A stretch of 21,443 bases of DNA from JBDKGH01 sp039798265 (GCA_039798265.1 JBDKGH010000101.1:1-21443); one strand, 5' to 3'. Counted from the first letter of the stretch, positions 6,035 to 14,000 are shown. Translations and numbers: made by a program. Notes: generated from the sequence alone by a model not told the origin.

Positions 6035-8647
6035 TCAATACAGCTCTTCCAACTCAATGGCTTCGCGGAAGACAATCTTTCCTTCAAATGCATCAAGCAC
6101 CACCGGTTCCGATTTGTCTATTTTTCCCGCGAGGAGGTATTTCGATAATTCGTTGAGCACCTCTTTTTGGATAACGCGTTTCACCGGACGTGCACCAAAT
6201 TGCGGGTCAAATCCTTTTTCACTTAAGTAGTGAATCGCATCAGCCGTGCATTTTAATTCAATGCCATTTCCGGCCAATCGCTCCTTGAGTAAGTTCAACT
6301 GCATTTTAACGATACCTTCTATTTCATCTTTGCGAAGCGGTGTGAACATGATAATCTCGTCGATGCGATTCAGAAACTCAGGACGCATTGTTTGTTTCAA
6401 GGCGCCGATTACTTCATCTTTTGTGCGCTCAAACAGTTCCTCACTCATCGGATCCTTTGCATGCTCATAGTTTTCCTGAATAATGCTGGAGCCTGTATTA
6501 CTGGTCATAATAATGATCGTGTTTTTGAAGTTAGCCACACGACCTTTATTATCGGTCAATCTTCCATCATCGAGTACTTGAAGTAAAATATTGAAAACAT
6601 CAGGATGTGCTTTTTCTATTTCATCGAGTAAGATGACACTGTAGGGTTTCCGACGCACCGCTTCGGTGAGCTGTCCACCTTCATCATATCCAACATAACC
6701 GGGAGGTGCTCCCACCAAGCGACTTACAGCATGGCGTTCTTGGTATTCGCTCATGTCTATGCGTGTCATGGCATTTTCGTCGTTGAACAAAAATTCGCTC
6801 AATGCTTTAGCGAGTTCAGTTTTACCAACGCCGGTGGTGCCTAAGAAGATGAAGGAACCGATGGGTTTACGTTCATCGCTCAATCCCGAACGGCTGCGAC
6901 GAACAGCATCACTTACGGCTTGAATGGCTTCTTTTTGCCCCATAACGCGTTTGCCCAACTCTTCTTCTAATCGGAGGAGTTTCTCACGCTCGCTTTCGAT
7001 CATTCGTGTAACGGGTATGCCCGTCCACTTCGAAACTACATCCGCTATTTCTTCCGGATCTACTTCTTCTTTCACCATTTTAGAATCCGACTGCAATTCT
7101 TGCAGACGAAGTTTGCCACTGTCAATTTTTGCCTCTTCGGTTTTTATTTTTCCATAACGAATCTCAGCCACCAATCCATAGTTACCCTCACGCTCGGCTT
7201 GCTCTGCTTGGTTTTTCAGCGATTCAATTTCTTTCTTCGCCGATTGTATGCTTTCTACCACATCCTTCTCTGCTTTCCAACGCGCTTGTAATCCATTTCT
7301 TTTTTCCGAAAGGTTAGCAATCTCTTCGTTGATTTCGCCTAAGCGCAATTCATTGTTTTCTCTTTTGATGGCCTCACGCTCAATTTCAAGTTGAAGTATT
7401 TTGCGATCAATTTCATCGAGCTCTTGTGGTTTCGAATTGATCTCCATGCGCAGCTTTGAGGCTGCTTCATCAATCAAGTCGATGGCTTTATCGGGTAAAA
7501 AACGTTCGGTAATATATCGCACCGAAAGATCTACGGCTGCAATGATCGCGTCATCTTTAATCTGCACCTTATGGTGGTTTTCATACTTTTCTTTTAGCCC
7601 ACGCAATATGGCTATGGCCGATTCGCGATCGGGTTCATCTACAATCACCAATTGAAATCGACGTTCGAGTGCTTTGTCTTTTTCAAAATATTTTTGATAT
7701 TCATTGAGTGTAGTTGCACCAATTGCGCGCAGCTCGCCTCGGGCCAATGCGGGTTTCAAGATGTTCGCCGCATCCATAGCTCCATCACCTCCTCCTGCAC
7801 CTACTAAGGTGTGTATCTCATCTATAAACAGGATGATTTTGCTTTCACTGTCTTGTACTTCTTTTACCACACTTTTTAAGCGCTCTTCAAATTCGCCTTT
7901 GTATTTCGCTCCAGCGATCAAAGCGCCCATGTCTAAACTGTAGATCGTTTTATCCAACAAGTTTTCGGGTACATCGGAGTTGATGATGCGATGGGCAATG
8001 CCTTCCGCGATGGCTGTTTTTCCTACTCCTGGTTCGCCTACGAGTATCGGGTTATTTTTAGTGCGGCGAGAAAGTATTTGCACCACTCTGCGAATTTCAT
8101 CATCGCGCCCAATGACAGGATCAAGTTTACCTTCGCGGGCGAGCTTGTTTAAGTTGCGGGCATATTTGTCAAGCGAATTGTAGGTCTGTTCTTGGGTAGA
8201 AGAAGTGGCCTTTTGTCCTTTGCGCATTTCTTTGATTACCGTGCGCATTTCTTTCATCGAAGCACCGTTGTCACGGAGCAACTGGCCTGCTGTATCGCGC
8301 GACTCCGAAATAGCCATAATCACGTGTTCTACCGTGATAAACTCATCCCCGAAGTCCTTGAGGTAAGTGGCCGCTCTGTTTAAAGCGGTGTTGGCCTCTG
8401 ACGAAAGGTGAACATTGCCACCAGATGATTTTGGCAATCCTTCAATGATGCGCTCGAGAGCTTGAGTAAAAATGGGAAGGTTAACATTAAGCCTCTTTAG
8501 AATAAAAGGAACAACGTTTTCATCAACTTCTAGCAGCCCTTTTAACAAGTGCGCGTTGTCGATGGTTTGTTGACCTTTTTCCAACGCTATCTGCTGAGCG
8601 CGCTGGATGGTCTCTTGTGACTTGAGTGTGAATTTTGAAAAATCCAT
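6035..8647 (-). CDS. clpB: ClpB AAA+ disaggregase
   Basis: This 870-residue hexameric cytoplasmic chaperone extracts polypeptides from aggregates together with DnaK/DnaJ/GrpE. The domain order is complete: N-domain with two Clp repeats (1-145), first AAA+ module with Walker A GEPGVGKT (204-211), pore loop KYKGEFEER (Tyr249) and Walker B IILFIDE (271-277), coiled M-domain (about 408-525), second AAA+ module with Walker A GTTGVGKT (603-610), pore loop GYVGYDE (Tyr651) and Walker B VILLDE (671-676), and the small D2 domain. The M-domain distinguishes ClpB from ClpA/ClpC. The start is supported by AGGAG at 8657-8661. No CIRCE element (TTAGCACTC inverted repeat) is present upstream, so the heat-shock control is unclear. 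It is divergent from aroK and transcribed alone. Confidence 0.98.
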   Translation of the reverse strand: MDFSKFTLKSQETIQRAQQIALEKGQQTIDNAHLLKGLLEVDENVVPFILKRLNVNLPIFTQALERIIEGLPKSSGGNVHLSSEANTALNRAATYLKDFGDEFITVEHVIMAISESRDTAGQLLRDNGASMKEMRTVIKEMRKGQKATSSTQEQTYNSLDKYARNLNKLAREGKLDPVIGRDDEIRRVVQILSRRTKNNPILVGEPGVGKTAIAEGIAHRIINSDVPENLLDKTIYSLDMGALIAGAKYKGEFEERLKSVVKEVQDSESKIILFIDEIHTLVGAGGGDGAMDAANILKPALARGELRAIGATTLNEYQKYFEKDKALERRFQLVIVDEPDRESAIAILRGLKEKYENHHKVQIKDDAIIAAVDLSVRYITERFLPDKAIDLIDEAASKLRMEINSKPQELDEIDRKILQLEIEREAIKRENNELRLGEINEEIANLSEKRNGLQARWKAEKDVVESIQSAKKEIESLKNQAEQAEREGNYGLVAEIRYGKIKTEEAKIDSGKLRLQELQSDSKMVKEEVDPEEIADVVSKWTGIPVTRMIESEREKLLRLEEELGKRVMGQKEAIQAVSDAVRRSRSGLSDERKPIGSFIFLGTTGVGKTELAKALSEFLFNDENAMTRIDMSEYQERHAVSRLVGAPPGYVGYDEGGQLTEAVRRKPYSVILLDEIEKAHPDVFNILLQVLDDGRLTDNKGRVANFKNTIIIMTSNTGSSIIQENYEHAKDPMSEELFERTKDEVIGALKQTMRPEFLNRIDEIIMFTPLRKDEIEGIVKMQLNLLKERLAGNGIELKCTADAIHYLSEKGFDPQFGARPVKRVIQKEVLNELSKYLLAGKIDKSEPVVLDAFEGKIVFREAIELEELY

Positions 8648-8656
8648 GGTATTGAT

Positions 8657-8661
8657 CTCCT
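8657..8661 (-). promoter_or_regulatory. Strong Shine-Dalgarno of clpB
   Basis: AGGAG on the minus strand, 9 nt before the ATG. This is unusually good for a phylum in which Shine-Dalgarno sites are often weak, and it fixes the clpB start. Confidence 0.75.
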
Positions 8662-8817
8662 ATTTATGGAAACGTTCGGCGCCCGTCAACCATTGAGCCA
8701 TTCGAAAAAACGACCATTTTTGGCAGTTTGTTGTGAGGGAAGCTATCAAAAAGGCAGGGAGGATAAGTTTCAATATGACAAGATAACCTCTTCGGCGACC
8801 TGAAGTAATTTCAACCC

Positions 8818-9351
8818 ATGATATTCTTAGTAGGTTATATGGGAGCTGGTAAAAGCACTACCGGACAGTTGCTGGCCGAACAGTTGAATTGGCCTTTTTT
8901 TGATTTGGACCAAGAGATTGAAGAGAAAACGGGAAGAGCCATTCCTGATATATTTAAAGAAGAGGGCGAAGAAGTTTTTCGTGAGATAGAGCACGATTCC
9001 TTATGGGAATTGGTGGCCATGTACTCGAAAGGAATTGTTGCTACCGGGGGCGGAACGCCGTGTTTTAAAAATAACCTCGAAGTAATGAAAGGCAATGGAA
9101 AAGTGATTTTTATTGATGTCCCTGAGACCTTGCTTTTCGATCGCTTACGCTCACAAATTTTTACGCGCCCTGTATTGGCTTCTATGAATGAAGATCAATT
9201 GATGGTGTTTATTGCACAGCATCTCAGAGATCGAAAACCATTTTATCAAATGGCAGACTATACGGTAAGGGGCGACCAACCAGACGAAAGTCTGATTTCT
9301 GAATTAAAAGAGATCATGCACCAGTGTGGTTTATTGCAAGAAGGCAGATAG
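8818..9351 (+). CDS. aroK: Shikimate kinase
   Basis: It phosphorylates shikimate at O3 with ATP, in the pathway to chorismate and aromatic amino acids. The protein has 177 residues, the usual size, with no fusion. Visible: Walker A GYMGAGKST (6-14), the FDLDQEIE stretch with the shikimate-binding Asp, FREIEHD (Arg of the substrate site), GGGTP (about 77-81), RPVL for the lid region, and RDRKPFYQMADYTV near the C-terminus with the adenine-site Arg. AroL-type enzymes share these motifs; one single kinase is normal in this phylum. The start at 8818 leaves only five residues before the P-loop, as usual. The last 21 nt overlap the convergent phosphoribosyltransferase gene. Confidence 0.95.
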   Translation: MIFLVGYMGAGKSTTGQLLAEQLNWPFFDLDQEIEEKTGRAIPDIFKEEGEEVFREIEHDSLWELVAMYSKGIVATGGGTPCFKNNLEVMKGNGKVIFIDVPETLLFDRLRSQIFTRPVLASMNEDQLMVFIAQHLRDRKPFYQMADYTVRGDQPDESLISELKEIMHQCGLLQEGR

Positions 9352-9837
9352 TTTTCCTTTCGCAACTTCTACCGAAACATGCTGTTTTAGATTGGTAGAA
9401 AGGGTGAGCCCTACATAATCCGCTCGTATTGGAAATCGACGGTGAAAGCGATCGACCAAGGTGGCTATACTCAACGATTGTGGTTCGGCGTCGAGCAAAT
9501 ACTTCGCTCCATAAATCAACGTACGGCCAGAGTTCAATACATCATCCACAAGGATTACCACTTTGCCCTTGGTATCTTTTGGTGTACCTGAAAAGACGAT
9601 GGGCGAGGAAAGGGGGGAATCTTTTTGTAAAGTCAGTTCAAATACCTGCACTTTAAGTGTCGATATTTCCTTTATCAACGCAGCGATACGCTCAGCAATC
9701 AGTTGCCCTTTGCCGGTTACACCAACTACTACCAATTCTTTTGCTTGATAGTGATCTTCGTAAATCTGGTGTGCTATACGGGTGATTTTACGCGATATCT
9801 GTTGATCGTTGAGTAAAAGGGTACGCTCTGTTGCCAT
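9331..9837 (-). CDS. pyrR: PyrR-like phosphoribosyltransferase
   Basis: This 168-residue type I PRTase-fold protein has the PRPP-binding loop VVILVDDVLNSGRTL (93-107). The PyrR signature VDRFHRRFPIRADYVGLTL lies near the C-terminus, where the basic residues are those used by PyrR in RNA binding. Homologues are uracil phosphoribosyltransferases and, in Firmicutes, attenuators of pyr operons. No pyr gene or attenuator lies near here, so an enzymatic or unrelated regulatory role is equally possible. The 5' end is 9 nt after the TPMT-like stop. A TAACTTTG box overlaps that stop (9842-9849), so the gene could have its own nearly leaderless promoter or be read with the upstream run. It overlaps aroK by 21 nt at the 3' end. 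Confidence 0.85.
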   Translation of the reverse strand: MATERTLLLNDQQISRKITRIAHQIYEDHYQAKELVVVGVTGKGQLIAERIAALIKEISTLKVQVFELTLQKDSPLSSPIVFSGTPKDTKGKVVILVDDVLNSGRTLIYGAKYLLDAEPQSLSIATLVDRFHRRFPIRADYVGLTLSTNLKQHVSVEVAKGKLSAFLQ

Positions 9838-9841
9838 AGTT

Positions 9842-9849
9842 CAAAGTTA
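9842..9849 (-). promoter_or_regulatory. -7 box match before pyrR
   Basis: TAACTTTG on the minus strand is a full match to TAnnTTTG and lies 4 nt before the ATG, overlapping the upstream gene's stop codon. No clear -33 element was found, so it may be coincidental. Confidence 0.4.
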
Positions 9850-10440
9850 AGACTTTTTGATCAGCTCTATGAAGAGTTCATTGCCTAATCGAGGCTTGAT
9901 GGAAAGGGGAGTGGTTGCCGCTTGTTGTAGCTCAAAAAATGGAGAAAAAAGAGCGGTGTACTCGTCGATATTTCCTCCAAATGGAGGACCTTTTTCGGTT
10001 AAGGGAAAGGTAAAAAGCAGTCCTGCGAGCTTTCCGTTTTCAACTAGAAGTTCATGCATTTTTCGCACGTAGCTTGAACGCATCGAAGGAGATAAGGCGC
10101 AGAAAAAAGTATGCTCAATAATCAAATCAAACTGATCGGTGATTTCAAAAAAATCACCACAAATAATCTGCGTTTCTGGAAAGTCTGTTACCCGTTGGCG
10201 AAATCGATCGAGGGGCAAAGGCGAAATATCTGCGATGTAAACGTTTCGAAATCCTTTTTTCCATAAATACTCTACTTCATAGCCGTTACCTGATCCTGGA
10301 ACAAGAATTTTTAGTTCCTTATGGGTCAGCTGATCGATGTAAGCAACAAGAGGTGGCGTGGGAGCGCCAAGGTCCCAACCCGTATCGCTGTTTTCCCAGC
10401 GTTGGTGCCAATAGTCTTTATCTAATTTAGGGCTACTCAT
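9847..10440 (-). CDS. TPMT-family SAM-dependent methyltransferase
   Basis: This 197-residue methyltransferase is of thiopurine S-methyltransferase type. The family's N-terminal pattern (YWHQRWENSDTGWDLGAPTPPL, read here as YWHQRW plus GWDLGAPTPP) is followed by the SAM-binding LVPGSGNGYEVEYL (about 46-59), an acidic ADISP, the GDFFEI stretch, and EHTFFCAL, matching the usual Glu-Gln-Thr-Phe-Phe-Cys region. Bacterial members methylate oxyanions such as selenite or tellurite, thiols or other small molecules; no substrate can be chosen here. Its ATG overlaps the stop of the upstream RNA methyltransferase gene (ATGA), so translation is coupled. The next gene, the PyrR-like one, begins 9 nt after its stop. 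Confidence 0.88.
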   Translation of the reverse strand: MSSPKLDKDYWHQRWENSDTGWDLGAPTPPLVAYIDQLTHKELKILVPGSGNGYEVEYLWKKGFRNVYIADISPLPLDRFRQRVTDFPETQIICGDFFEITDQFDLIIEHTFFCALSPSMRSSYVRKMHELLVENGKLAGLLFTFPLTEKGPPFGGNIDEYTALFSPFFELQQAATTPLSIKPRLGNELFIELIKKS

Positions 10441-11870
10441 TTTTCATACAAAGCAATAGCTTCCAAGTGTGCAGTGTGTGGAAATTGATCAGCAAAACTG
10501 ATTTTTTTTAAGTGGTATCCTGCGTTGGTTAAGGTTTCAGTATCTCTCGCTTGAGTGGCCGGATTGCAGGATACATAAACGATACGATGCGCATCGAGGG
10601 CAATAACTTTGCGAAGTGTTTTAGGGGCAATACCACCTCGGGGTGGGTCGAGAACAATGGTGCCTATCTTTCCTACATAATCAGGGTAATCAAGTAAAAA
10701 CTTACCTACATCGGCAGCATAAAATTCAACATTTGAAATGTTGTTTCTTTTCGCATTTTCGCGCGCGTCTGCAATGGCCGATTCTACTATATCCACTCCA
10801 ATCACATTTCCCGAACCTTTACCAGCAAGCAACTGCGTGATGGTGCCTGTGCCACAGAAAAGATCCATCACTACACCAGCTGGTTTGGGCAGTTCTTCGG
10901 TGTATGAAATGGTTTTGGCATATAGCAATTCTGCGCATTTTGGATTGGTTTGAAAAAAGCTTTGCATGCTGATTTCGAATTTCAATCCGAGTATGGTCTC
11001 TACAATTTTTCGATCACCCAACAACAAGTGCGACTCGCCACCTAGCGGCTCTGCACGGTCTCCGGCATCATCATTTAGCGTATGTATCAATCCTGCTAAT
11101 CGATCTCCGAGAAGGGCTTGCATCAGCTGAATGAATTTGGCGCGATCGAAGCGCTCGAGGCCAGTACTAGAGGTTACCAAGTTGACCAGCAATTGATCCG
11201 TGTGAAAACTCTTTCGAACAACAAAATAGCGGTAAAACCCTTCGCGCTTCGGTGGATGCCAAGCGGGAAGACCGGTAGAGATGAACCATTCGCGCAAGGC
11301 TTTTAGGCCATTTTCGAGCTGAGCATCAAACATACCGGATTCTTTATCCATGTTTTCTACCATCCACCACGTGCCGCGATGCTTGAAACCGAAAGCAAAA
11401 TCATTGAGTTCTTCTTTGGTGTCGAGGTCGTAACGGATTTCAGAAAAACTGTATTCCATTTTATTGCGGTAGTGCCACACCGAAGGTGATTCGATGTACT
11501 CGTCGATGAGCGACTCAATGTGCTCTACTTTGCCGATGCGACGATAAAGTTCAATAACCGCCTTTCGCTTGAGCGCAGCTTGCTGCTCAATAGGCAAAGT
11601 GGCGTAAGGAGCACCAGGTATGGCTTGGAAACCAGTTTCTACTTCCAGTGGCGAACGGGTGAGGATATCTACCAATCGACATTCGGCAAAGCGCTTGTCT
11701 GATTTGGTAACCATCGCTTTTACCACTTGACCGGGTATCGTATTTTCTACAAATACGGCGAAGTTGCCCTTTTCCGTAGGAACACGGCCAATTCCAACAC
11801 CTCCAAAGGCTAAATCTTCGATGGCGATTTCGATGATTTGATTTTTTTTAAATAGACGTTCGTTGCTCAC
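10437..11870 (-). CDS. rlmD: RNA m5U methyltransferase, RlmD/TrmA family, without Fe-S cysteines
   Basis: This SAM-dependent enzyme forms 5-methyluridine in RNA, most likely 23S rRNA. A TRAM-like RNA-binding domain (about residues 10-70) precedes a long middle region and a Rossmann methyltransferase domain with VMDLFCGTGTITQLLA, LDPPRGG, and YVSCNPATQARD with the catalytic Cys (residue 435). The four-Cys Fe-S motif usual in RlmD (CGGC in the middle) is absent: the region reads GAPYATLPIEQQ. I chose GTG at 11870 (477 residues). The upstream TTG at 11894 lies inside a predicted -7 box (TACCTTTG, 11892-11899) and so could not be in a transcript that starts from it. It is first of a minus-strand run with the TPMT-like and PyrR-like genes and diverges from maf. 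The exact modified base (rlmD, rlmC or trmA) is not certain. Confidence 0.85.
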   Translation of the reverse strand: MSNERLFKKNQIIEIAIEDLAFGGVGIGRVPTEKGNFAVFVENTIPGQVVKAMVTKSDKRFAECRLVDILTRSPLEVETGFQAIPGAPYATLPIEQQAALKRKAVIELYRRIGKVEHIESLIDEYIESPSVWHYRNKMEYSFSEIRYDLDTKEELNDFAFGFKHRGTWWMVENMDKESGMFDAQLENGLKALREWFISTGLPAWHPPKREGFYRYFVVRKSFHTDQLLVNLVTSSTGLERFDRAKFIQLMQALLGDRLAGLIHTLNDDAGDRAEPLGGESHLLLGDRKIVETILGLKFEISMQSFFQTNPKCAELLYAKTISYTEELPKPAGVVMDLFCGTGTITQLLAGKGSGNVIGVDIVESAIADARENAKRNNISNVEFYAADVGKFLLDYPDYVGKIGTIVLDPPRGGIAPKTLRKVIALDAHRIVYVSCNPATQARDTETLTNAGYHLKKISFADQFPHTAHLEAIALYEK

Positions 11871-11891
11871 ACTGAAACTTTTGAGAAGCTG

Positions 11892-11899
11892 CAAAGGTA
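11892..11899 (-). promoter_or_regulatory. -7 box of the rlmD-like gene
   Basis: TACCTTTG on the minus strand is a full match to TAnnTTTG, 21 nt before the GTG at 11870. It excludes the TTG at 11894 as start if used. The maf box (11916-11923, plus strand) is 16 nt away, so the two promoters are back to back. Confidence 0.5.
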
Positions 11900-11915
11900 G
11901 GGGGAGAAAGCGTAT

Positions 11916-11923
11916 TAGTTTTG
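11916..11923 (+). promoter_or_regulatory. -7 box of maf
   Basis: TAGTTTTG is a full match to TAnnTTTG and ends 4 nt before the maf ATG. It predicts a leaderless or nearly leaderless mRNA. I found no -33 element at the usual distance. Confidence 0.45.
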
Positions 11924-11927
11924 TCCC

Positions 11928-12524
11928 ATGAACAAGTTGCCTTTTTTATCGGAGAAAAAAATTGTACTCGCCTCCAAGTCGCCCCGTCGCCAAGAACTTT
12001 TACGTGGATTGGGAATTGACTTTGAGTTGCGCACAAAAGAAGTGGAAGAAGACTTTCCTTCGCATTTGCAGGGAGGAGAAATAGCTTTGTATTTGGCCAA
12101 TAAAAAGGCCGATGCTTTTTTGAGTGATTTGGCTTCGGACGAATTAGTGATTACTGCCGATACTATTGTGTGGGTGGCAGGTCAGGTGCTGAATAAGGCG
12201 GCTGACAAGGCTGAGGCACAAGCCATGCTCCGATTGCTTTCAGGAAAAACACATGAGGTAATAACTGGGGTGTGTTTATCTACCACCAAACACAGATTAG
12301 CTTTTACAGATACCACAGAAGTCACCTTTGCCACGCTCAGCGACGAAGAAATAGATTTCTACATAGATCATTACCAACCCTTCGATAAGGCCGGCGCATA
12401 TGGCATTCAAGAGTTTATTGGCTACATAGGAGTAACACAACTGAAAGGCTCGTACTTCAATGTGGTGGGCTTGCCTATACAGCGCGTTTATGAAGGATTG
12501 AAGGAGATGAGTCGCGCCGAATAA
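11928..12524 (+). CDS. maf: Maf-type nucleoside triphosphate pyrophosphatase
   Basis: Maf proteins hydrolyse noncanonical or dTTP/UTP-type nucleoside triphosphates to monophosphates. This 198-residue cytoplasmic protein has the family's motifs: ASKSPRRQELL near residue 15-25, EVEEDFP, ITADTIVW with Asp78, KAGAYGIQE near residue 152-160, and GSYFNVVGLP near residue 177-186. Length is normal for the family. The chosen ATG gives MNKLPFLSEKK, with the nucleotide-binding SPRR at its expected distance. The gene diverges from the rlmD-like operon, stands alone, and ends at a shared terminator with the convergent tRNA genes. Whether it prefers dTTP/UTP or m5UTP-type substrates is not clear from sequence. 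Confidence 0.95.
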   Translation: MNKLPFLSEKKIVLASKSPRRQELLRGLGIDFELRTKEVEEDFPSHLQGGEIALYLANKKADAFLSDLASDELVITADTIVWVAGQVLNKAADKAEAQAMLRLLSGKTHEVITGVCLSTTKHRLAFTDTTEVTFATLSDEEIDFYIDHYQPFDKAGAYGIQEFIGYIGVTQLKGSYFNVVGLPIQRVYEGLKEMSRAE

Positions 12525-12550
12525 TGAAACATAAGGTGATTGACTTGAAT

Positions 12551-12585
12551 AAAAAAGGCTATCTCCAATTGAGACAGCCTTTTTT
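12551..12585. terminator. Bidirectional terminator between maf and the tRNA genes
   Basis: The stem AAAAAAGGCT-x-TCTC (12551-12565) pairs with GAGA-x-AGCCTTTTTT (12571-12585) with one mismatch and a 5-nt loop. Flanking A and T runs give a U-tract on both strands. It serves maf on the plus strand and tRNA-Arg on the minus strand. Confidence 0.88.
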
Positions 12586-12592
12586 ATTGATG

Positions 12593-12665
12593 TGATCCCG
12601 GCAGGAATCGAACCTGCGACCGACTGCTTAGAAGGCAGTTGCTCTATCCCCTGAGCTACGGGACC
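12593..12665 (-). tRNA. tRNA-Arg (anticodon TCT)
   Basis: The 73-nt cloverleaf on the minus strand has an acceptor stem GGTCCCG with CGGGATC (one G-U pair), D arm GCTC/GAGC, anticodon arm ACTGC/GCAGT with loop CTTCTAA, and T arm GCAGG-TTCGATT-CCTGC. The discriminator is A. The 3' CCA is not encoded. Confidence 0.95.
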
Positions 12666-12676
12666 AATAGGGAGGT

Positions 12677-12709
12677 AAAAAAAAAGGATTCAAGTTGCCC
12701 TGAATCCTT
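12677..12709 (-). terminator. Terminator between tRNA-Pro and tRNA-Arg
   Basis: On the minus strand the stem AAGGATTCA (12709-12701) pairs with TGAATCCTT (12692-12684) around an 8-nt loop and is followed by nine T (12685-12677). This is a strong intrinsic terminator placed 11 nt before tRNA-Arg. It is odd between tandem tRNAs (see findings). Confidence 0.75.
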
Positions 12710-12719
12710 AAGTTGTTTG

Positions 12720-12793
12720 TCGGGGTGGCAGGATTCGAACCTACGACCTCCTGCTCCCAAAGCAGGCGCGATACCGGGCTACGCTACACCCCG
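12720..12793 (-). tRNA. tRNA-Pro (anticodon TGG)
   Basis: The 74-nt cloverleaf on the minus strand has an acceptor stem CGGGGTG with CACCCCG, anticodon arm CCTGC/GCAGG with loop TTTGGGA (anticodon TGG), and T arm with TTCGAAT loop and one U-G pair. The discriminator is A. The 3' CCA is not encoded. A promoter lies at 12868-12897. Confidence 0.95.
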
Positions 12794-12824
12794 AGGAAAT
12801 TAATGCTGAGCATCTCATTTCTCG

Positions 12825-12863
12825 CTTGAAAGTCCGGACCCATTGTGTGGGTTAATTTTCAAG
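12825..12863 (-). other. Hairpin in the tRNA leader
   Basis: CTTGAAA (12825-12831) pairs with TTTCAAG (12857-12863), and inside it ACCCA (12838-12842) with TGGGT (12848-12852). It lies between the predicted TSS and tRNA-Pro on the minus strand. Possibly an RNA processing or stabilising structure. Confidence 0.4.
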
Positions 12864-12867
12864 GGTG

Positions 12868-12897
12868 CGAAAGTACACGAATTTTTTGACCTGTCAA
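12868..12897 (-). promoter_or_regulatory. Promoter of the tRNA-Pro transcript
   Basis: On the minus strand TTGACA (12897-12892) is followed by TACTTTCG (12875-12868), 22 nt from TTG to TA. This is the Bacteroidota form with one mismatch in the -7 box. The predicted start is near 12860. Confidence 0.6.
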
Positions 12898-12990
12898 GCA
12901 TTTTTTGAAAAAAAAGATGGGGAATGCTGATAATGAGCTCAATTATTTTTCCCGTGCTCACTGCAGCGACAGTATCTTCGCGGCCGTTTT

Positions 12991-13992
12991 ATGAATACTT
13001 CTGCCTCTAATCCATTGGGTGTCCTCAACACCTTGCGAGCTCTTGCGGCTTGGATGGTCTGTCTGTATCATTTTGCTTTTATGTTTAAAGAATCGCATCC
13101 CGCCCTAGTAGAGGGGTTCGATTGGGGTCAAAATGGCGTTTATGTATTCTTTCTCATTTCTGGTGTTGTGTTGCCATGGTCTATGGATACGGGCAATTAT
13201 GACTATAAGAACGCTTTTCAGTTTTTGAAAAAAAGGATGTTGCGTTTGTATCCACCCTTTGCTCTTTCAGTGTTCGTATGCGCAGCGGCTTTTCATTGGG
13301 GGCCACGCCTGTGGACCTGGGATATTGGTCAGCGCATAGTTGATAGTCTTTTTTTTCTTGTACCCTTTAAACACTCTCATTGGATAAACGGGGTGTATTG
13401 GACGCTCTTTGTAGAATTCCAATTTTACATTTTCCTTGCCCTTGTTTTCCCACTTATGCGCAGCAAAACTGCGTGGGTGCGCTGGATGGTATTATTGGGA
13501 AGTTTGGCCCTGAGCTTTGCTTCGAAATTTTTCGCCCCCGTAGATGTAAAAAGCGAGTTGTTTTTTCACTTGCCGGTATTCGTTCTTGGGTTTTACCTCT
13601 ATCTCTATTTGAAAGAGAGAATTGGGCAATGGGAGTTTCTGATCGGTTCCGTAGTGAGCGCTTGGGTAATGTTTTACGAAATGGGTATATTACATGGATT
13701 TATGTGGAACATCCCCGTGTTTGGTTTTGGTGCCTATGTCGTGGTATTGTTCTTCCGAAAAGGCATCAAATGGTTAGAGCACTTGGGAGAAATATCCTAT
13801 TCGTATTACTTGATGCATTTCATCTTTATCGCCATCGCCAACAATTATGTACGACCCCATTTCACGGGTGAATATGGCATTTGGATAACAGTGGGTATAC
13901 TTCAAATAATGGCTTATATGGGTGCATGGATGTTTTACTACATCATCGAACGCCCATCACTTCGCTGGACGAAGTTGGTGAAGTATCGCTAG
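12991..13992 (+). CDS. Acyltransferase-3 family membrane protein (OafA/YrhL-like)
   Basis: This 333-residue inner-membrane protein has about ten hydrophobic helices. It belongs to the acyltransferase-3 family, which transfers acetyl or other acyl groups to polysaccharides, lipids or antibiotics. The N-terminal LNTLRALAAWMVCLYHF carries the conserved Arg16 and His27 thought to be part of the active site. NGVYVFFLISGVVLPWS and RMLRLYPPFALSV are also typical, and ISYSYYLMHF near residue 273 is the usual late-helix motif. No C-terminal SGNH domain is present, so it is the short form. The substrate cannot be told: no glycosyltransferase or polysaccharide gene is nearby. A partial -7 box (TATCTTCG, one mismatch) lies 13 nt before the ATG. 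The gene is convergent with the lipoprotein gene at 14001. Confidence 0.88.
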   Translation: MNTSASNPLGVLNTLRALAAWMVCLYHFAFMFKESHPALVEGFDWGQNGVYVFFLISGVVLPWSMDTGNYDYKNAFQFLKKRMLRLYPPFALSVFVCAAAFHWGPRLWTWDIGQRIVDSLFFLVPFKHSHWINGVYWTLFVEFQFYIFLALVFPLMRSKTAWVRWMVLLGSLALSFASKFFAPVDVKSELFFHLPVFVLGFYLYLYLKERIGQWEFLIGSVVSAWVMFYEMGILHGFMWNIPVFGFGAYVVVLFFRKGIKWLEHLGEISYSYYLMHFIFIAIANNYVRPHFTGEYGIWITVGILQIMAYMGAWMFYYIIERPSLRWTKLVKYR

Positions 13993-14000
13993 TGTTTTTT

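Noticed and set aside
8648..8817. CIRCE or heat-shock operator before clpB
   Set aside because: No TTAGCACTC inverted repeat found; the gap holds only a good Shine-Dalgarno.
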